From NCBI GenBank assembly GCA_028868235.1, contig JAGWUW010000015.1:1-17739 (forward strand): a stretch of 17,739 nucleotides of DNA, in the 5' to 3' direction. Positions 7,687 to 14,812 of the stretch are shown piece after piece (position 1 is the first letter of the stretch; every line of letters starts with the position of its first letter). The notes beneath the pieces are model-generated. The model was given only the letters and a program-made list of their open reading frames with translations, searched no databases and had not been told where the DNA came from. This DNA is from Betaproteobacteria bacterium (lineage in GTDB: Bacteria; Pseudomonadota; Gammaproteobacteria; Burkholderiales; Rhodocyclaceae). The position numbers and the translations under genes are program-made.

Positions 7687-9561
7687 TCAGGGCGTGTCGT
7701 CTGATTCGTCGCTGAATCGACGGGCCTCCTTGAGGAGGAAGCGGCCGGGGTCGCAGGCATCGACCAGGTCGTTCTCCACCGGCAACGGTTCGCCCTCGAG
7801 GCGCGAAACGAGTAGATCGGCCATCAACGCCGACCAGACGATCCCGCGCGCACCATAACCCTGTACGCACCATAGGCCGGGTTGGCGTGGCAGGTTGTGC
7901 AGGCGGGTATTCGGTGTGGCGGCAGTCGGGTCGGGTACTGGTCCGACGATGGGTAGGCGGTCCGGCGACATGGGGCGGAAACCAACCCGGCCAGATAGCG
8001 TACTAGAATCGACGTCAGCGACGAAGCCGGGTAGCCCCAGGTTCAGGCGGGTCAGGTTTTCCTGATGGTCTGCCATCCTGACAGATGGATCGGGGTCCGC
8101 ATATTGCAAAGTTGCGCCGAGGAGACGGAGGCCGTCGACATCGGGCATCGCGTAGCCAAGCTTGCAGATCACGTGTTTCAGCGGCCGCGTGGCGTTTGCC
8201 GGCAGGTGTGTTACCTGTCCCCGGGCCGTGCGTTGCGGTAGCCAGGTGAATTGTTCGAAATGCGGGGCTGCGGCGCCGCTGGCCATTACGACCACGGCGG
8301 CCTCCGCCAGTTGCGTACCGTCACTGTTGAGGGCTTGCCAGCCGGCCTCGCATTTCTGTAGGCGAGCGACGGGAGTGCCGTAACGAACCCTGATTCGCTC
8401 CGGAAACGCAGCCAGTGCAGCACGGCAGACCGAGGACGGTTGTACCCATCCACCATTTGGGAACCACCAGCCCCCTGTATCGACAGGCCAGCCGATGCGT
8501 CGCGATGCTTCGTCGGCCTCGACGAACTGCATTAGTTCAGCAGGAAAGCCGAGTTGCTCGATGGCACGTCGCTGTTGTTCTTCGTGGATGGGTTCACGGC
8601 CCAGGTGTATGACGCCACAGGTAGCCCAGCGGGCACCCGGTAACTGCGCAAGCAAGGCTCGTGTAGCCAAGTAACCGGCACGGGTCAGACGCGACAGGCG
8701 ATTATCATCGGCGCTGGGCAGTGGGCGTAGTACACCGGCCAGGTTGCAGGAGGCACCCGTGGCTGGTCCGGAGGCTTGTTCGAGAACCGTCACCTGCCAG
8801 CCGGCAGCAGCCAACGCGTGGGCCGAGGTACTGCCTGCAATACCCGCACCGATCACGATGGCGCTGCGGTCGACGGGGGGCGTATGGCGCACTGGCCGAC
8901 GCGAACGAAGGCGGCCGACGAGGATGGGCGTATCTGATCCATGGGCAGGACGCTGTGCCAGATCGAATTCGGCAGCAATCAGGGCTGCGCGAACCGGCTC
9001 GCTGACTGCCGGGCTGGCCAGTGTGGCGCCCGGGGCGGCGAGTCGGGATAGGGAGCGACAGAGCTCTGCATTCTCGTCCGACGAGAAATCGTCGAGGATG
9101 TAAGCATCGACCGATGCCTCAATGGCCCGCAACTGGCTTGCAGGATTGCCGAAAACGAGCGTCAGGATGACCTGGCCACCATTGAAGCGCAGGCGATGCA
9201 TGCCGGGTGTGAGTACCGGCCATTGTTGCTGCAAGGCTGGCGCCAATGCTGCGTATTCAGGCCAGGCACGCTGGGCGATGGCGAGATCTGTAGCCGGGTA
9301 GGGATGTTTTGCGAACGAGACGACATGCAGACGGCCGCATCGCTGCGGATCGTCGCGCCAGGCTTGCCACAGGGTCAGAAAATTGAGGCCGAGGCCGAAA
9401 TCGGTTTGAAGGATGACAAAACGCTCGCGCCCTCTCCAGCGTTGCGGCAGGGCATTGCCATCAAGAGAGACGTTTCGCGCATCTTCCGTGTTGGCACCAA
9501 GCGGCGAGAGTGGCGTGCCATCCGGTGCGAGATCAAGGCGGCCGGGCTCCAGCTTGTCCAC
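7687..9561 (-). CDS. mnmC: MnmC-type tRNA wobble-uridine modification protein, methyltransferase half apparently degenerate
   Basis: 624 residues from the GTG at 9561. By family knowledge MnmC has an N-terminal methyltransferase that makes mnm5(s2)U from nm5(s2)U and a C-terminal FAD oxidase that turns cmnm5(s2)U into nm5(s2)U at tRNA position 34. The FAD half is well formed: GAGIAG (about 238-243), [20 protein letters not shown] (about 268-287), and a good C-terminal oxidoreductase end ([16 protein letters not shown]). The methyltransferase half keeps [10 protein letters not shown] but departs from the family at its key points: GFGxG reads DFGLG (54-58), LDGFAPAxNPxMW reads [13 protein letters not shown] (from 156), the KRxM motif near the domain end is absent, and the DVYFS segment near the N terminus is missing. 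The GTG was preferred to an ATG at 9639 because the peptide becomes family-like only from [17 protein letters not shown] and the codon overlaps the upstream stop (TAGTG). Confidence 0.88.
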   Translation of the reverse strand: MDKLEPGRLDLAPDGTPLSPLGANTEDARNVSLDGNALPQRWRGRERFVILQTDFGLGLNFLTLWQAWRDDPQRCGRLHVVSFAKHPYPATDLAIAQRAWPEYAALAPALQQQWPVLTPGMHRLRFNGGQVILTLVFGNPASQLRAIEASVDAYILDDFSSDENAELCRSLSRLAAPGATLASPAVSEPVRAALIAAEFDLAQRPAHGSDTPILVGRLRSRRPVRHTPPVDRSAIVIGAGIAGSTSAHALAAAGWQVTVLEQASGPATGASCNLAGVLRPLPSADDNRLSRLTRAGYLATRALLAQLPGARWATCGVIHLGREPIHEEQQRRAIEQLGFPAELMQFVEADEASRRIGWPVDTGGWWFPNGGWVQPSSVCRAALAAFPERIRVRYGTPVARLQKCEAGWQALNSDGTQLAEAAVVVMASGAAAPHFEQFTWLPQRTARGQVTHLPANATRPLKHVICKLGYAMPDVDGLRLLGATLQYADPDPSVRMADHQENLTRLNLGLPGFVADVDSSTLSGRVGFRPMSPDRLPIVGPVPDPTAATPNTRLHNLPRQPGLWCVQGYGARGIVWSALMADLLVSRLEGEPLPVENDLVDACDPGRFLLKEARRFSDESDDTP

Positions 9562-10058
9562 TAGTGAAGTCGGGAGTGAGGAGTGCCGGGGCTGGGTGCC
9601 GAAGGTTCTTGGGCAGCGTAGTCGAGCGCCAGGCTCCATTGCGCTTGCTCGGCCGCGGCGCGTAGCATGGCACAGAATGCTTGCAGCAGGTCGGGCGTCA
9701 GACCAAGTTCGAAACTGCGTTCACGGCCTTCGCGGAAGGTCAGGTGATAGCCACCGTCGCTTAGCGTGTCGACCTTGATCTCGCTGGTTAGCAAAGGGGT
9801 TGAACCAAGCGGGTAGGTCGCCTTGTCGTCCTGAAAGGCCTGCTCAAAACTGGGGGGCGCCGGCATGGCCTCGGCGTCGGCTACCAATGGCATGCTACTG
9901 CTCGCCTGAGCTAGCGACCGGGCCAGATGTGGCCATAGTTCGCGCAGAAAGCGCCGGGTCAGCCAGACCCGGAATTCCTCGTCAGCTTGCGTCGCGACAC
10001 GCAGGACCAGGCGGTCCTGTAAGGCATCATGAGCAATTTGAAGCTGACGAACTTGCAT
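9561..10058 (-). CDS. Conserved-looking small protein of unknown function, coupled to mnmC
   Basis: 165 residues from the ATG at 10058 ([20 protein letters not shown]). An in-frame ATG at 10103 would add 15 residues, but it lies inside the palindrome after lysS and adds non-family-like sequence, so the shorter form is preferred. I do not recognise a named family. There is no signal peptide or membrane segment; the protein looks soluble and cytoplasmic, with an alternating-charge N-terminal strand-like part ([17 protein letters not shown]), an amphipathic helix with [19 protein letters not shown], a Pro/Ala-rich linker, and a C-terminal beta-rich part ([20 protein letters not shown]) followed by a helix. 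Its stop shares one base with the mnmC GTG, so the two are probably translated together. The position suggests a link with tRNA handling, but this is only context. Confidence 0.75.
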   Translation of the reverse strand: MQVRQLQIAHDALQDRLVLRVATQADEEFRVWLTRRFLRELWPHLARSLAQASSSMPLVADAEAMPAPPSFEQAFQDDKATYPLGSTPLLTSEIKVDTLSDGGYHLTFREGRERSFELGLTPDLLQAFCAMLRAAAEQAQWSLALDYAAQEPSAPSPGTPHSRLH

Positions 10059-10076
10059 TGAAATTACCGAAAGCGG

Positions 10077-10178
10077 ATGGTCGAGCGAGCGCAGGCGAGA
10101 CAAGGCGAGCGGTGCTGCCGCATAGGAGCGTTATGCAAGGTGCCGCGCAACGCCGTCTCGCCAAGCGCAGCCGACCAT
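10077..10178. repeat. 102-base imperfect palindrome between lysS and the next gene (REP/MITE-like)
   Basis: Three nested perfect pairings share one centre: ATGGTCG (10077-10083) with CGACCAT (10172-10178); GGCGAGAC (10094-10101) with GTCTCGCC (10155-10162); GCATA (10120-10124) with TATGC (10132-10136). Short GCGC pairs lie between the outer two. The whole stretch could fold into one long hairpin. It begins at the lysS stop codon and ends about 20 bases before the next ATG. No transposase gene and no T-run are present. Likely a repetitive extragenic palindrome or a non-autonomous mobile remnant; it could also act as a terminator or mRNA stabiliser. Confidence 0.6.
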
Positions 10179-11686
10179 CATTCAGGGCGCATGGAGGGGA
10201 AAAGGATCACATCGCGGATTGCCGGGGAGTCGGTCAGGAGCATGATTAGGCGATCAATGCCGATGCCGCAGCCGCCGGTCGGGGGTAGGCCGTATTCCAG
10301 CGCGCGGATGAAGTCGGCGTCGTAGTACATTGCTTCCTCGTCGCCGGCGTCCTTGGCCTTGGCTTGTTCCTGGAATCGGGCAGCCTGGTCCTCAGCGTCG
10401 TTCAGCTCAGAGAAGCCGTTGGCGATTTCGCGGCCGACGATGAACAGTTCGAAGCGTTCGGTGATTTCCGGGTTGCTGTCGGAGGCGCGGGCCAGCGGCG
10501 ACACTTCGACCGGGTAGTCGATGATGAAGGTCGGTTCCCAGCACTGGGCTTCGGCGCAGGCTTCGAACAGCTGCAGTTGAAGGCTGCCCAAGCCGCCCGG
10601 CTTGACCGGCTCGCCGAAGTGCTTGATCTTGGCCTTCAGGAATTCGGCATCGGCCAGTTCGGCATCGGAGAATTCCGGGTGCTGGCGCTGGATGGCCTGG
10701 TTGATGGTCAGGCGGTGGAAGGGCTTGGACAGGTCGAGTTCGCGGCCCTGATAGATGAAGACTTCCTTGCCCAGCGCTTCGCGCGCGGCGTGGCGGAGCA
10801 GGCCTTCGGTGAAGTCCATCAGCGTGTGGTAGTTCGCGTACGCCTCGTAGAACTCCATCATCGTGAATTCGGGGTTGTGGCGCGGGCTCAAACCTTCGTT
10901 GCGGAAATTGCGGTTGATTTCGAAGACCTTCTCGAAGCCGCCAACCACCAGGCGCTTCAGGTACAGCTCGGGGGCGATGCGCAGGAACTGCTGCATGTCG
11001 AGCGCGTTGTGGTGGGTGACGAAGGGCTTGGCCGAGGCGCCGCCGGGGATCGGGTGCATCATCGGCGTCTCGACTTCCATGAAGCCGTGGCCGGTCATGT
11101 AGTTGCGGATCGAGGCGACGATGGCCGAACGGGCGCGGAAGGTGAAGCGCGTTTCCTCGTTCATGATCAGGTCGACATAGCGCTGGCGGTACTTCAGTTC
11201 CTGGTCGGACAGGCCGTGGAACTTGTCCGGCAGCGGGCGGATCGACTTGGTCAGTAGGCGGATTTCGGTGGCCTGGATGGTCAGTTCGCCGGTGCGGGTC
11301 TTCATCAGCGTACCGACGACGCCAAGGATGTCGCCGAGGTCCCAGCCCTTGAACGAGGCGTAGACGTCTTCGCCGACCTTGTCGCGGGCGACGTAAACCT
11401 GGATGCGGCCGGAGACGTCCTGCAGGGTGGCGAAGGAAGCCTTGCCCATGACGCGCTTGAGCATCATGCGGCCGCCGACCTTGACCTCGACCGGCAGGCC
11501 TTCCAGTTCTTCAGCGGATTTCTCGCCGTAGCCTTCGTGCAACTTGGCGGCGGTGTTCTCGCGCTGGAAGTCGTTCGGGAAGGCCTGGCCCGTCTTGCGC
11601 CACTCGGCGAGCTTGGCACGACGCTCGGCGATGATGTGGTTCTCGTCCTGCTGGACGGGCTGTTCGGCGTTGTCGGTTTGGGACAT
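10178..11686 (-). CDS. lysS: Lysyl-tRNA synthetase, class II
   Basis: 502 residues, normal for bacterial class II LysRS, which charges tRNA-Lys in the cytoplasm. The N-terminal OB-fold anticodon-binding domain (about 66-145) contains [18 protein letters not shown] and [12 protein letters not shown]. The catalytic core has all three class II motifs: motif 1 around [20 protein letters not shown] (201-220), motif 2 [11 protein letters not shown] through [15 protein letters not shown] (about 255-286), and motif 3 [12 protein letters not shown] with Arg 479. The ATG at 11686 is chosen because it has a strong ribosome binding site (AAGGA, six bases upstream) and starts the typical [26 protein letters not shown] tail; the reading frame stays open for another 148 codons upstream, but that part is antisense-like noise over the cupin gene. 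In E. coli lysS follows prfB directly; here two extra genes lie between them. Confidence 0.97.
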   Translation of the reverse strand: MSQTDNAEQPVQQDENHIIAERRAKLAEWRKTGQAFPNDFQRENTAAKLHEGYGEKSAEELEGLPVEVKVGGRMMLKRVMGKASFATLQDVSGRIQVYVARDKVGEDVYASFKGWDLGDILGVVGTLMKTRTGELTIQATEIRLLTKSIRPLPDKFHGLSDQELKYRQRYVDLIMNEETRFTFRARSAIVASIRNYMTGHGFMEVETPMMHPIPGGASAKPFVTHHNALDMQQFLRIAPELYLKRLVVGGFEKVFEINRNFRNEGLSPRHNPEFTMMEFYEAYANYHTLMDFTEGLLRHAAREALGKEVFIYQGRELDLSKPFHRLTINQAIQRQHPEFSDAELADAEFLKAKIKHFGEPVKPGGLGSLQLQLFEACAEAQCWEPTFIIDYPVEVSPLARASDSNPEITERFELFIVGREIANGFSELNDAEDQAARFQEQAKAKDAGDEEAMYYDADFIRALEYGLPPTGGCGIGIDRLIMLLTDSPAIRDVILFPSMRPE

Positions 11687-11698
11687 GGGGAATCCTTG

Positions 11699-11741
11699 AA
11701 AATTGGGTTTGCTGCGGTCGACCGCTAAAACCCTGAATTTT
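11699..11741. promoter_or_regulatory. 43-base palindrome in the lysS leader, next to its ribosome binding site
   Basis: Around the perfect 12-base palindrome GCGGTCGACCGC (11714-11725) further pairs match on both sides: GGGTTT (11705-11710) with AAACCC (11728-11733), and AAAATT (11699-11704) with AATTTT (11736-11741). Eighteen base pairs form, with only small internal bulges. In lysS mRNA the hairpin would end about two bases before AAGGA, so it could affect ribosome loading; the AATTTT edge also resembles a weak terminator tail. A dimeric repressor site is another possibility. Confidence 0.5.
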
Positions 11742-11773
11742 CGCCGATTTGGCCCCTTCGGGACAAGCGCAAT

Positions 11774-11810
11774 CGCGGCGCTTGCCGCGTCGCCGGCCGG
11801 GAAAACCGGC
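11774..11810. other. Two GC-rich hairpins between the cupin gene and lysS
   Basis: GCGGC-GCTT-GCCGC (11775-11788) and GCCGG with CCGGC around CCGGGAAAA (11792-11810) can each form a short stem. No T-run follows on either strand. With the palindrome at 11699-11741 they make the lysS leader strongly structured; on their own they may only reflect local GC richness. Confidence 0.35.
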
Positions 11811-11816
11811 GGCTGG

Positions 11817-12146
11817 TTACTGTGCGCTGCGATGTATGGCCAGCCAGACCGTGTGCGTTCCCGGTTGCGTCCAGTCCACGCGGTGCTTGCGGCCGGCGGC
11901 GATGTCCAGGCAATCGCCGGGCCGCAGGCGGCGTGCGTCGGCCTCATCGGCAAAACGCAGCAGCACCTCGCCGCTGAGCAGCACGATCCATTCGGCTTGC
12001 GCTTGCTCGTACCAGAAATCCGGCGGGCTGGCCTGGCCGGTCGAGACGATGCGCTCGATGAGCAGCCCGGGCTCGGCCAGCAGGCGGGTGAATTGCTCGT
12101 CGCTGCTGTCGAGGGCGGGCAGGTTGGCAAACAGGTTGTCGGGCAT
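11817..12146 (-). CDS. Small cupin-domain protein
   Basis: 109 residues from the ATG at 12146, forming one cupin barrel. The first motif region is [20 protein letters not shown] (44-63) and the second [20 protein letters not shown] (74-93), keeping the PGD turn and the His of GRKHRV. The HxH of the classical first motif is replaced by YEQAQAEW, which I recall as normal for this small cupin group, so the metal site is likely altered and the reaction is unknown. A GTG at 12158 overlaps the upstream stop (GTGA) and would add four residues, but GTGAGG there sits at ideal distance to serve as the ribosome binding site for the ATG. The upstream gene ends nine bases before this start, so the two are co-transcribed. 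No signal peptide. Confidence 0.85.
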   Translation of the reverse strand: MPDNLFANLPALDSSDEQFTRLLAEPGLLIERIVSTGQASPPDFWYEQAQAEWIVLLSGEVLLRFADEADARRLRPGDCLDIAAGRKHRVDWTQPGTHTVWLAIHRSAQ

Positions 12147-12154
12147 CGTCGGCC

Positions 12155-13384
12155 TCACTGGTAGAACGGCAGGGTATCCAGGCGGCGTTCGATTTCCCGG
12201 CTCAGTGCCTTGAATTGCAGGCTTTCCGGACTTTCGAAGCGTTGTCTGAATTCTTTCAAATGGAGGTCTTCCGGAAGGTCGCTGAAGGCAGGTAGAAGTT
12301 GCTCATCCTGCAGGCCGTTTCTAACCTTTGTTGTCAATCCATCCGGTTTTTTGACCAGTAGCTCGCCGAAGCGCGTGCCGGCGCGGTCAGCGGTCAGGTC
12401 AATGAAGGAAAAGCCGCTGCCGTGGCGGGCATCGTCGAGTTCTTTGTACAGGCCGATGGCGTCGGCTACCGGTTCGCCGGACCAGGCGGCGAGGGTTGCG
12501 GATACGACGAAATGCTGGGCGAGGTCGTGGCGGCCACCGAGGGTGATCGTGACCCAGTGGATGCGCGGCCAGGTTCTGGCTGCTGGAACCAGCCCTGCGA
12601 GATCGATGCCGGCGAGGTGGCAGGCCAGGACGAGAAGGGTGGCTTTGCCATGGGCGACGGGGTCGGCATCGGCCGGAATGGTGGCCTGCAGGATTTCGGC
12701 CAGACCGACCGGCGATCCCGGGGCGCGATGCGCGAGCAGGGCGGCCAGCGACTCGCGGGCTGCGCGGAGGTGCCGGATTTCGTCGTCGGAGAGAGCGACG
12801 GCCCGCGCCCGGTCGAGTATCTGCGGCTCCCACTGGTAGGTGACGGTTACCATGCCGGCCCCTGGATTGACCTGGATGTCCTGGATGGCATCGATCGCCA
12901 GTTGCCACTCGCGACCTAAGCCGCTGGCAGCAATGGCCGTGAGCATGAGGTATTCGGCCAGGCGTGGCGGAACGGGCAAGCGACCAAGCCGGGCCCGCGT
13001 GATGGCAGGCTTGCCTTCAATCGGCTGAATTGTGGCGGCGATATTGAGAAAGCGTCGTCCGGGAAGCACGATGCTCAGGCGGGCCTCGCCGGCACCGTCG
13101 GCCAGCACGAAGTCACCGCGGCCGTGCAGGAAACGCCCGGCGACATAGTTGATCCCCTCGTCGATCAGGTTGATCGGAATGTCCGCGGTGATAATGGCGC
13201 CGAGTTGTTGCCGTCGCGGATCGTGGGTGCTCAGGAGGTGCCGTGCCTGAGCGACGGCGATGGGTGAAATGGCGTCGTTGCGTTCGACCAGTGGTTTGCT
13301 GTCGATTGCGGCGAGAAGGAGAACTGCTGTCGCCAGTACGGGCAGCAGCAGAACGATCGCCAGCCAGACGAGGAGGCGCCTCAT
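12155..13384 (-). CDS. Membrane-anchored protein of unknown function between prfB and the cupin gene
   Basis: 409 residues. An N-terminal helix (about 4-26) follows MRR, so the protein is probably held in the inner membrane with its main body in the periplasm. I do not recognise a named domain. Noticeable stretches are a beta-rich N-terminal part with ITADIPINLIDEGINYVAGR (65-84) and LPGRRFLNIAATI, a helical middle (about 195-265), and a highly ordered C-terminal block: TLGGRHDLAQHFVVSATLAA (281-300), DAIGLYKELDDARHGSGFSF (308-327), DLTADRAGTRFGELL (329-343). The last block looks like the strongly conserved core. It lies 16 bases after prfB and leads into the cupin, so it is part of the same transcript. 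No good ribosome binding site is visible before the ATG, which suggests coupling to prfB. Possible role in envelope maintenance, purely by topology. Confidence 0.82.
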   Translation of the reverse strand: MRRLLVWLAIVLLLPVLATAVLLLAAIDSKPLVERNDAISPIAVAQARHLLSTHDPRRQQLGAIITADIPINLIDEGINYVAGRFLHGRGDFVLADGAGEARLSIVLPGRRFLNIAATIQPIEGKPAITRARLGRLPVPPRLAEYLMLTAIAASGLGREWQLAIDAIQDIQVNPGAGMVTVTYQWEPQILDRARAVALSDDEIRHLRAARESLAALLAHRAPGSPVGLAEILQATIPADADPVAHGKATLLVLACHLAGIDLAGLVPAARTWPRIHWVTITLGGRHDLAQHFVVSATLAAWSGEPVADAIGLYKELDDARHGSGFSFIDLTADRAGTRFGELLVKKPDGLTTKVRNGLQDEQLLPAFSDLPEDLHLKEFRQRFESPESLQFKALSREIERRLDTLPFYQ

Positions 13385-13400
13385 CGGCTGGCTAGATCGG

Positions 13401-14505
13401 TTAAACGCCTTGCTTCAGGCTGGCCTCGATGAAGGGATCGAGGTCGCCATCGAGCACGGCCTGGGTGTTGCCGGTTTCGTGGTTAGTGCGCAGGTCCTTG
13501 ATGCGCGACTGGTCGAGCACGTAGGAACGGATCTGGTGGCCCCAGCCGATGTCGGACTTGGCGTCTTCCAGCTTCTGCTGTTCGGCCTGTTGCTTGCGCA
13601 GTTCGAACTCGTAGAGGCGGGCGCGCAGCATCTGCCAGGCTTCGTCGCGGTTGCGGTGCTGTGAACGGTCGTTCTGGCACTGGACGACGATGCCGGTCGG
13701 CACGTGGGTCAGACGGACGGCGGAGTCGGTCTTGTTGATGTGCTGACCGCCGGCGCCGGAAGCGCGGTAGGTGTCGGTGCGCACATCGGCCGGGTTGATG
13801 GCGATTTCGATCGAGTCATCGACTTCCGGGAACACGAAGACCGACGTGAAGCTGGTGTGGCGGCGGGCGTTGGAGTCAAACGGCGACTTGCGGACCAGGC
13901 GGTGGATGCCGGTTTCGGTGCGCAATGTGCCGTAGGCGTAGTCGCCGGAGAACTTGACGGTGGCGCTCTTGATGCCAGCCACGTCGCCTTCGGATTCTTC
14001 CATGACTTCGACCGTGAAGCCTTTTTTTTCACCGTATTTCAGGTACATGCGCAGCAGCATCGATGCCCAGTCTTGCGCTTCGGTACCGCCGGCACCGGCC
14101 TGGATTTCCAGGAAGCATGGCATGGGGTCGGACGGATTATTGAACATGCGGCGGAATTCGAGGGCAGCGAGCTTCTTTTCCAGCTCAGCGTTGTCAGCCT
14201 CGACGGCGAGCAGGGTGTCGTCGTCGCCGTCTTCCTTACCCATGGCGAACAGTTCACGGCCGTCGTTGACGCCGTTATCGACGGCTTCGAGGACGAGCAC
14301 GATGTCTTCCAGCGCCTTCTTTTCCTTGCCCAGTTCCTGGGCGTGTTTCGGATCGTCCCAAATCTTGGGATCTTCCATCTCCTTGTTCAGGAGGGTCAGG
14401 CGTTCGCGCTTGTGATCGTAGTCAAAGATACCTCCGAAGCTCGGCGGCGCGTTGCGCCAGATCGTCGAGCTTGTTGGAGATGCTGTTGAGCTGTTCTGCT
14501 TCCAT
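13401..14505 (-). CDS. prfB: Peptide chain release factor 2 (programmed +1 frameshift)
   Basis: RF2 recognises UGA and UAA stop codons and triggers peptide release. The gene is in two frames: codons 1-27 (14505 to 14425, [20 protein letters not shown] then AELRRYL) end at CTT, an in-frame TGA follows at 14424-14422, and a +1 shift resumes at GAC (14423), giving [10 protein letters not shown] onward. The joined product is 367 residues, close to the 365 of E. coli RF2. The stop-recognition tripeptide SPF is at 207-209 and the catalytic GGQ at 252-254 ([18 protein letters not shown]). The C-terminal [20 protein letters not shown] is typical. Regulation is autogenous: low RF2 lets the shift happen at the TGA. 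It is the first gene of the prfB-lysS-mnmC chain. Confidence 0.97.
14421..14435 (-). promoter_or_regulatory. Programmed +1 frameshift site of prfB
   Basis: On the minus strand the site reads GGAGGTATCTTTGAC: an internal Shine-Dalgarno-like GGAGG three bases before the slippery CTT, then the in-frame stop TGA followed by C, a weak termination context. Spacing matches the well-studied E. coli site (AGGGGGTATCTTTGAC), so autoregulation by RF2 is conserved. Confidence 0.97.
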
Positions 14506-14536
14506 GACGTTCTTCTCGTTGCGTGGCAAAACCCCA

Positions 14537-14542
14537 ATTATA
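14537..14542 (-). promoter_or_regulatory. Probable -10 box of prfB
   Basis: A perfect TATAAT on the minus strand, 31 bases upstream of the prfB ATG. The matching -35 position (about 17 bases further upstream, near CGGATA) is a poor match, so the assignment rests on the -10 alone. The mRNA leader would be about 25 bases, long enough for the weak AGAAGAA ribosome binding site. Confidence 0.4.
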
Positions 14543-14744
14543 GCTGGTGGGCAACACGCTATCCGGATGCACTTTTCGGGTGCGCTGCGGTAATGCTCCG
14601 GTGGCAATGTCGGCACTCCTTTGGTGCGGCACAGCATTCGGGTTGTGACGATCGAATATGTGCACGGTGATTTCGTTGATCTGCAGTGGCGAGCTGTTTT
14701 TTAATCTTCTGATTTTATGCAAAAAAATCTTTGGTGCAGCGCAG

Positions 14745-14760
14745 TGGCAAGGGAGTTGCT
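14745..14760 (+). promoter_or_regulatory. Candidate sigma-54 (-24/-12) promoter of the signalling operon
   Basis: TGGCAAGGGAGTTGCT matches the sigma-54 consensus TGGCACGRNNNTTGCW with one mismatch (A for C at the sixth base); the invariant GG and GC are ten bases apart, as required. Transcription would start near 14771, upstream of the receptor's candidate starts at 14799 and 14838. Such promoters need an enhancer-binding activator; no site for one is recognised. The GGGAG in the element also looks like a ribosome binding site for a small ORF, a competing reading. Confidence 0.5.
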
Positions 14761-14761
14761 T

Positions 14762-14812
14762 ATGGCTGTTCAATCTCATGATCTCGTACCTGCTTGTTAT
14801 GACAAGGACTGA
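14762..14812 (+). CDS. Possible 16-residue leader ORF ahead of the methyl-accepting protein
   Basis: ATG at 14762 has an excellent ribosome binding site (AAGGGAG, six bases upstream) and encodes [16 protein letters not shown] before a TGA that overlaps the receptor's possible start at 14799. It could couple translation to the receptor, whose own starts lack ribosome binding sites. If transcription starts at the sigma-54 site (about 14771) the ATG would not be on the mRNA, so this and the sigma-54 call largely exclude each other. Confidence 0.25.
   Translation: MAVQSHDLVPACYDKD

Larger units (their letters stand above)
14506..14798. other. Divergent intergenic region between prfB and the signalling operon
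   Basis: About 290 bases without a convincing gene. It holds the likely prfB -10 box near 14537-14542 on the minus strand, the candidate sigma-54 promoter at 14745-14760 on the plus strand, and a possible 16-codon ORF at 14762. An AT-rich patch (14695-14730) lies between. The stretches TTTGGTGCGGCACAG (14620-14634) and TTTGGTGCAGCGCAG (14730-14744) are a close direct repeat, the second directly next to the sigma-54 element. No tRNA or riboswitch was recognised. Confidence 0.5.

Noticed and set aside
9562..9639. Upstream ATG at 9639 as the start of mnmC
   Set aside because: The added 26 residues are unlike the family and overlap the upstream gene; the GTG at 9561 begins the MnmC-like sequence and overlaps the upstream stop.
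10364..11257. 297-codon plus-strand open frame opposite lysS
   Set aside because: Antisense shadow; its Val/Gly/Phe-rich repeat-like composition arises from the codon bias of lysS.
11687..12130. In-frame 148-codon extension upstream of lysS
   Set aside because: The true start at 11686 has a strong ribosome binding site and a typical LysRS N terminus. The extension has biased, low-information Arg/Pro/Ser-rich sequence and covers the cupin gene in another frame.
12147..12158. GTG at 12158 as the start of the cupin gene
   Set aside because: The overlap is attractive, but the same bases (GTGAGG) are ideally placed as the ribosome binding site for the ATG at 12146.
14425..14537. Apparent single-frame N terminus of prfB from an ATG at 14537
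   Set aside because: The peptide up to Asp 28 is not RF2-like, while the other frame gives a proper RF2 start ending at the CTT TGA C frameshift site.
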